From JABMPO01 sp964539785 (GTDB lineage Bacteria; Fidelibacterota; Marinisomatia; Marinisomatales; TCS56): DNA of 11,683 nt. Numbering within the stretch: the first letter of the stretch is position 1; each line of letters opens with the position of its first letter. The stretch covers positions 1 to 11,683 of the forward strand of contig CAZIJQ010000066.1 of assembly GCA_964539785.1 (NCBI GenBank), read 5' to 3'. Below, in pieces: positions 7,232 through 11,683 of the stretch. The translations under genes and the position numbers were made by a program. Below the pieces are notes generated by a model. That model was not told the DNA's origin and ran no database searches. It saw only the letters and a program-made list of their open reading frames with translations.

Positions 7232-9322
7232 GTGAAATATCAACTCATATCAATACTGATAGCGGGAGTAATAATTATGTCATGCAATTCAACCGATAAT
7301 CCGCTATTTAGCGAATGGGACACACCTTTCCAGGTACCACCATTTGATCTGATTAAGGTGGAACATTATTTGCCAGCCCTGAAGGAGGGAATCGAGCGAC
7401 AGAAAGTAGAGATTGCAGCAATCGTGAATAGTTCTGAGCAGCCGGACTTCAGCAATACCATTGCAGCTTTCGAAGCCAGCGGACAGTTTCTGAAGCGGGT
7501 CGAGAATGTTTTTAATAATATCAGTGGCACCGATGCTACCGACGAATTGGACAAGATTAAAGAAACTTTCAGTCCCATCAAATCGGATCATCGAAGCGAT
7601 ATCCTGCTGAATGAAAAACTGTTTGCTCGAATTAAAGTGGTCTATGAAAAAACTGACCGTGAGCGCTTAACCGTCGAGCAGAACACGCTACTCAACAAAA
7701 TTTACCAGGATTTTTCCCGCAATGGCGCTAACCTGGAGTTGCAAGACAAACAGGAACTGCGGAAAATCAATGCCGAGCTGGCCTTGCTGAAGATGGAATT
7801 CGGCCAGAATATCCGAAAAGAGAATAATAACTGGGAAATAGTACTCGAAAATGAAGCTGATCTGGCCGGATTACCCGAGCGGGTTCGGCAGTCTGCCGCA
7901 CAGTTGGCGAACGAAAGGAATCAGCCCGGGAAATGGCTGTTCACCTTGGATAAACCCAGTTGGATACCGTTCCTGCAGTACTCTCAGCGACGCGACCTGC
8001 GCGAGAAAATTTATCGAGCATATATCAATCGCGGTGACAATAATGACCATTTGGATAATAAAGAACGCTTGGTCAAGATTATCAATCTGCGCATCAGAAG
8101 ATCCGAACTACTGGGGTATGATACCTATGCCGATTATGTTCTGGAACGCAGTATGGCCGGCAATCCCAAAGCTGTTTATGATTTACTAGATAAGCTATGG
8201 CAGCCCGCGCTGAAGCGTGCTCAGACTGAGGCTACAGAATTTCAGCAGTTAATCGATCAGGAAGGCGGTGGATTCAAGTTGCAGTCCTGGGATTGGTGGT
8301 ATTATTCCGAAAAAATCCGGCAGGCAAAATACGATCTTGATGAAACGCAACTGCGATCGTATTTTGAAATTAATAATGTTCTTCAAGGTGCTTTCTTGGT
8401 GGCGAATCGCCTGTTCGGAATAACTTTTACCGAGCTCACCGATCTGCCAATCTACCATCCGGAAGTAAAAACTTTTGAGGTAAAGGAAGCCGATGGTAAA
8501 CATCTTGGAATACTTTATACCGATTACCATCCCCGACAGGGAAAACAGGTTGGCGCCTGGTGCAGCAGTTTCCGCTCCCAGTCTAATCGCGACAATGAAT
8601 GGGTAAATCCGGTAGCCATCAACGTCTGCAATTTTTCCCGTCCCACCGGGGAATTACCGGCTTTGTTGAGTTTTTACGAAGTGACCACTCTATTTCATGA
8701 ATTCGGGCACGCTCTCCATGGGCTGCTCCGTAATCGTGTTTACACTAATCAATTAATGCCGCGCGATTTTGTGGAATTGCCCAGCCAGATAATGGAGAAT
8801 TGGGCCATGGAACCGGAAGTACTGCGGGATTATGCTATCCATTATGAGACCGGTGAGGTAATTCCGGAAAAACTAATCGAAAAAATTACTGAATCCCGAC
8901 TGCACAACCAGGGATTTGAGATGGTGGAATATCTGGCAGCGTCATTTTTGGATATGGATTGGCATACCCTAACCGATGTCGTCACACGTGATCCCATCGA
9001 ATTTGAAAACGCTTCATTCGTTAAAATGGGATTAATGCCGGAAATCATTTCCCGCTATCGCAGTCCTTATTTTAATCATATCTTTTCCGGTGGTTATTCC
9101 GCCGGTTACTACAGCTATATCTGGGCTGCAACTTTGGATGCTGATGCATTTCAAGCTTTTAAGGACACCGATTTATATAATCCAGAACTGGCGGCGAAAT
9201 ACCGGAAATACATTCTTGGACTCAGCGGCACCGAGGATGTGGCTTTGACTTATCGTCGTTTTCGCGGGCGTGATGCAGAGATTGAACCGTTGTTACTCCG
9301 GCGCGGATTGCTCAATGAGTAA
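7232..9322 (+). CDS. M3 family zinc metallopeptidase lipoprotein (Dcp/oligopeptidase-like)
   Basis: Zinc oligopeptidase of family M3, which cleaves short peptides (peptidyl-dipeptidase Dcp and oligopeptidase A relatives). From GTG 7232 the protein has 696 residues, the usual length for this family. Residues 1-18 form a lipoprotein signal with lipobox IMSC (Cys18), so the enzyme is probably membrane-anchored in the periplasm, unlike cytoplasmic OpdA. The active site is HEFGH, with zinc ligands H489 and H493 and catalytic E490; the third ligand is E515 in the following DFVELPSQ segment. The C-terminal GGYSAGYYSYIW motif, which supplies substrate-binding tyrosines in M3 enzymes, is intact. It lies 129 nt after the PD40 gene; an overlapping in-frame ATG at 7187 is discussed under its ribosome binding site. 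It ends in TAA. The gene looks complete and functional. Whether it is Dcp-like or OpdA-like cannot be decided here. Confidence 0.92.
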   Translation: MKYQLISILIAGVIIMSCNSTDNPLFSEWDTPFQVPPFDLIKVEHYLPALKEGIERQKVEIAAIVNSSEQPDFSNTIAAFEASGQFLKRVENVFNNISGTDATDELDKIKETFSPIKSDHRSDILLNEKLFARIKVVYEKTDRERLTVEQNTLLNKIYQDFSRNGANLELQDKQELRKINAELALLKMEFGQNIRKENNNWEIVLENEADLAGLPERVRQSAAQLANERNQPGKWLFTLDKPSWIPFLQYSQRRDLREKIYRAYINRGDNNDHLDNKERLVKIINLRIRRSELLGYDTYADYVLERSMAGNPKAVYDLLDKLWQPALKRAQTEATEFQQLIDQEGGGFKLQSWDWWYYSEKIRQAKYDLDETQLRSYFEINNVLQGAFLVANRLFGITFTELTDLPIYHPEVKTFEVKEADGKHLGILYTDYHPRQGKQVGAWCSSFRSQSNRDNEWVNPVAINVCNFSRPTGELPALLSFYEVTTLFHEFGHALHGLLRNRVYTNQLMPRDFVELPSQIMENWAMEPEVLRDYAIHYETGEVIPEKLIEKITESRLHNQGFEMVEYLAASFLDMDWHTLTDVVTRDPIEFENASFVKMGLMPEIISRYRSPYFNHIFSGGYSAGYYSYIWAATLDADAFQAFKDTDLYNPELAAKYRKYILGLSGTEDVALTYRRFRGRDAEIEPLLLRRGLLNE

Positions 9323-9374
9323 TATTTTTAAGGCTGATTTAATTTGTAAAAGGTTGTTTTTCTGTAACTATTAG

Positions 9375-9392
9375 TTGTGAAATTCATCACAA
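9375..9392. promoter_or_regulatory. CRP-type operator palindrome
   Basis: TTGTGA-N6-TCACAA, with perfect 6-bp arms, contains the exact TGTGA-N6-TCACA core recognised by CRP-class regulators in proteobacteria. Its centre is about 61 bp before the GTG start of the DUF2341-LamG gene. There is no U-tract after it, so a terminator role for the M3 gene is less likely. No regulator gene is in the window, and binding specificity in this organism is an assumption. Confidence 0.45.
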
Positions 9393-9444
9393 TTTCAGCT
9401 ATGGTTAATGTTTACTTTTCGTGCTATAGCAGGAATGATATACG

Positions 9445-10485
9445 GTGAAATCCGACCATAAAATATTAACTTTCTTAATAATACTTGTCTTAGTGGCGAG
9501 TATTAGTGCACAGCCCGCTGGCTATGACTATCGGAAAAAGCTGATTATCAGCAGTGCCCAGGTTAGTGGTACAACTGATTTGGTGGATTTCCCAGTTTTG
9601 GTTAGTTTCGCACACAATGATCTTCGTTCGACAGGTAATGGTGGTGGCGTTGCCAATCCCAGTGGATATGATATTATTTTAACAGCTGCCGATGGTTCAA
9701 CGCTGTTAGACCATGAAATGGAAAAATACAGCTCAACTACCGGTGAATACATTAGCTGGGTTCGCATTCCCGCATTATCGCCTACAGTCGATACGGAAAT
9801 ATATTTGTACTTCGGAAATTCAACGATTTTTTCTGATCAATCCATAAACACCACTTGGAATTCCAATTATCTGGCCGTCTGGCATTTTAATAACGGCATT
9901 ACCGATGCCTCCAGCAATGGCCGAGTTCTGGTGGATAATGGAACTGCTGCTTCAAGTATTGGTAAGATTGCCGGTGCACGCCAGTTTGCCGGTAATGGTG
10001 ATGATCTGGGGGATGCTACTTCATCAGCTTACCTTGACGGACTGGCAGCGCTGACGATCTCGCTGTGGGCTATGGCTGATGTAACCGGAACTGATAAGGG
10101 ACTGATATTTGGCGATACCCCAACCGGTAATGAGGACCGCTTGGGAATCCGTTATGACGCAGCCGCTACTTCCAGCGGTGGAACCAATATTATTCATACA
10201 TCTCTCAAAACAGGTTCTAATAATAAAGTTCGTCTTGAAAGCAGCGGGGGTGTTCAAACTACTAACTGGCTGCAGATCGCGACTACCTGGACTGAGACAA
10301 ATCCCATGGTGCTATATCGGGATGGTGCCTTAGATACACCAGGTTATACCAATTCAAAAAGGGGAACGACATCCGGTAGTTCAAACCTTTATATCGGAAA
10401 GGGGTCCCGGGATGGTACCACCAGTTCCTGGGACGGCCTGATTGACGAAGTGCGGATTTCGGATGTAGCCCGTTCAGCGGACTGA
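9445..10485 (+). CDS. Secreted DUF2341 and LamG domain protein, ended early by an in-frame TGA
   Basis: Exported protein, 346 residues up to TGA 10483-10485. The start is GTG 9445, with AGGA 10 nt upstream; a nearby ATG at 9435 leads only to a few codons. Residues 1-22 are a signal peptide (SISA|QP). Residues about 29-125 match DUF2341 (DYRKKLIIS, DFPVLVSF, ISWVRIPAL, IYLYFGN). Residues about 140-340 form a LamG/concanavalin-like domain (YLAVWHFNN at the start, DGLIDEVRISDVARSAD at the end). LamG folds bind sugars or proteins at the cell surface. The family usually continues after 'ARSAD' with W and then a TEY/TEH..NDPATF segment. Here TGA replaces the Trp codon, and the expected text (STEHNTSNDPATFFSV) follows in the same frame. 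The segment is therefore the N-terminal part of a longer gene. Confidence 0.85.
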   Translation: MKSDHKILTFLIILVLVASISAQPAGYDYRKKLIISSAQVSGTTDLVDFPVLVSFAHNDLRSTGNGGGVANPSGYDIILTAADGSTLLDHEMEKYSSTTGEYISWVRIPALSPTVDTEIYLYFGNSTIFSDQSINTTWNSNYLAVWHFNNGITDASSNGRVLVDNGTAASSIGKIAGARQFAGNGDDLGDATSSAYLDGLAALTISLWAMADVTGTDKGLIFGDTPTGNEDRLGIRYDAAATSSGGTNIIHTSLKTGSNNKVRLESSGGVQTTNWLQIATTWTETNPMVLYRDGALDTPGYTNSKRGTTSGSSNLYIGKGSRDGTTSSWDGLIDEVRISDVARSAD

Positions 10486-11683
10486 TTGTCAACCGAACAT
10501 AATACCTCCAATGATCCGGCCACATTTTTCTCGGTCAGCGCTGTAAATGAAATACCTGTTTTAGCCACTATTGAAACCGTTGATTTGAACTACGCTGCTG
10601 GATCGGGTGCAGCTAATATTACCATGTCGATTACTACTTTTGATTACAGTGATCTTAATCTCAGCAGCGCTCAGGTGGCGATCAGCGCCAATTACCTCGA
10701 TACCGAAGATGTTTTAGGCTTCAATGATCAGAATGGTATAACCGGCAGCTGGAATTCCACTACCGGCATCCTCAGTTTATCAGGATCGGCCTCCCTGGCA
10801 GATTATCAAACCGCCCTTCGTGCGGTAACCTATACCAATACTAATGCCACGCCATCTGCAGCGGTAAGAACAATAAGTTTCACGGTTAACGATGGCAGCG
10901 CTGACAGCAATACCTTGACCCGCGATATCACCCCTAGTTTTACCAATTCAGCCCCGGTTCTGGCTAATCTGGAAATTGCCGATCTGGCCTATACCGATGG
11001 CGGCTCACCAGTACCTCTTAGCTCCACACTGACTGTATCAGATGCGGATGACGCCTATTTGGAAAGTGCAACGGTGGAGCTCACCACGAACTACATTAAT
11101 GGCGAGGACTTACTGAGCTTTACCAATACCGCCAGTATCACCGGCAGTTGGAATTCATCAACAGGAATGTTGACACTCACCGGTACGGCCGCCGTGGCTG
11201 ATTATCAGGCTGCCTTGCGCGGTGTTACGTATTCAAACCTCAATCCCGATCCTTCCACTCTCAGCCGAACATTTGCTATCACCGTTAATGATGGTACCGA
11301 TGCGAGTAATTCGGAAACCCGGGATATTACTGTCACGTCGGTCAATGATGCTCCCACGTTTTCGACCATTGAAACAAGTCCCCTCACTTATAACCCCGGC
11401 GATGGAGTCGTTCAGATCACTGCCACGATTATTCCGGATGATGGGGATAATACCAATCTCTCAGGTGCTACTGTTCAGATCACCGGTAATTATTTCTCCG
11501 GCGAAGATGTTCTGGCTTTTAGCGATCAACTGGGAATTACCGGCAGTTGGGATAATATTACCGGAACATTGATTTTGTCAGGTACAACAACAATTATCAA
11601 TTACCAGACAGCTCTGCGCACCATAACATACGAGAACACCAACGCCACGCCCGCTTATTCAACGCGGACAGTATCGTTCATAG
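10486..11683 (+). pseudogene. Downstream, in-frame continuation of the DUF2341-LamG gene with tandem repeats (partial)
   Basis: After the TGA the same frame is open for the remaining 1,198 bp and runs off the window. It first completes the LamG linker (STEHNTSNDPATFFSVSAVNE) and then enters three cadherin/Ig-like repeats. There is no signal peptide and no convincing ribosome binding site after the TGA, so it does not look like a separate gene. An internal ATG at 10624 lies inside repeat 1 and would give a protein with no export signal. The intact frame and maintained repeat motifs mean that the stop is recent, is read through, or is a sequencing error. I label it pseudogene because of the stop, without claiming that function is lost. 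Confidence 0.65.
10546..11683 (+). repeat. Three tandem 399-bp (133-codon) extracellular-type repeats
   Basis: Repeat units begin at 10546, 10945 and 11344 (the last one is cut at 340 bp). The spacing is exactly 399 bp at the N-x-(A/I)-P start and also at the central Trp codon (10750, 11149, 11548). Each unit has a NAPVL-like opening, a NY-x4-DxLxF strand, an ITGSW-D/N block, a TG-x-L-x-LSG/LTG turn, a DYQxALR segment, an xYxN element and, in the full copies, VNDG near the end. DNA copies are clearly diverged, so the equal length is kept by protein selection. Such units occur in large bacterial surface proteins with cadherin- or Ig-like beta-sandwich folds. I do not assign a named Pfam family. 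Confidence 0.8.

Noticed and set aside
9375..9392. Terminator of the M3 gene
   Set aside because: The stem is short and AT-rich and has no following U-run; the symmetry fits a CRP-type operator better.
10483..10485. Genome-wide TGA-to-Trp or Gly code change
   Set aside because: All other genes read here use TGG for Trp, no other in-frame TGA was met, and the C69 gene plausibly ends in TGA.
1..11683. Mobile element, phage, toxin-antitoxin or defence system
   Set aside because: No transposase, integrase, phage structural, nuclease-helicase or toxin motifs were found on either strand.

Overview
This 11.7 kb window looks like bacterial chromosome from an assembled (probably metagenomic) scaffold. 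It contains a run of exactly 100 N (6064-6163), the usual placeholder for a gap of unknown size. Gene content is Gram-negative in style: several signal peptides and lipoboxes, a PD40/TPR lipoprotein, an M3 peptidase lipoprotein, a secreted C69 dipeptidase and a DUF2341-LamG surface protein. Base composition is moderate, start codons include GTG, and Shine-Dalgarno sites are clear. The combination suggests the Fibrobacterota-Chlorobiota-Bacteroidota (FCB) group, possibly an uncultivated lineage such as Marinimicrobia, Calditrichota or KSB1-like bacteria. That placement is an inference with no marker gene behind it.

Left half (1-5805, minus strand). Transcription runs right to left. An MFS transporter (4639-5805), a secreted C69-family dipeptidase (2981-4621) and a SixA-like histidine phosphatase (2401-2901) are tightly spaced and probably form an operon. 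The operon ends in a hairpin with a U-tract (2322-2349). Beyond it, a 279-bp intergenic stretch carries a cluster of short palindromes. Then comes a long Na+/phosphate cotransporter (Na/Pi, PNaS family) with an N-terminal Ig-like domain and a C-terminal PhoU-like domain (1-2121). This gene is cut by the window edge at its C-terminus.

Right half (5806-11683, plus strand). The 204-bp divergent region (5806-6009) has an AT-rich core that could serve as a -10 in both directions, and a 14-codon mini-ORF with a good ribosome binding site. Next are a lipoprotein with PD40 beta-propeller and TPR repeats, interrupted by the N gap (6010-7102), and an M3 zinc oligopeptidase lipoprotein (7232-9322). Last is a secreted DUF2341-LamG protein (9445 onward). 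Its frame is broken by one TGA at 10483, at a place where the family normally has Trp, and then stays open to the window end through tandem repeats of exactly 133 codons. A perfect CRP-type palindrome lies about 60 bp upstream of this gene.

Functionally, two extracytoplasmic peptidases (C69 and M3) and an MFS carrier suggest peptide scavenging. The Na/Pi-PhoU protein suggests phosphate or ion homeostasis, and the LamG protein suggests adhesion or carbohydrate binding at the surface. I found no tRNA, rRNA, CRISPR array, transposase, phage gene or defence system.
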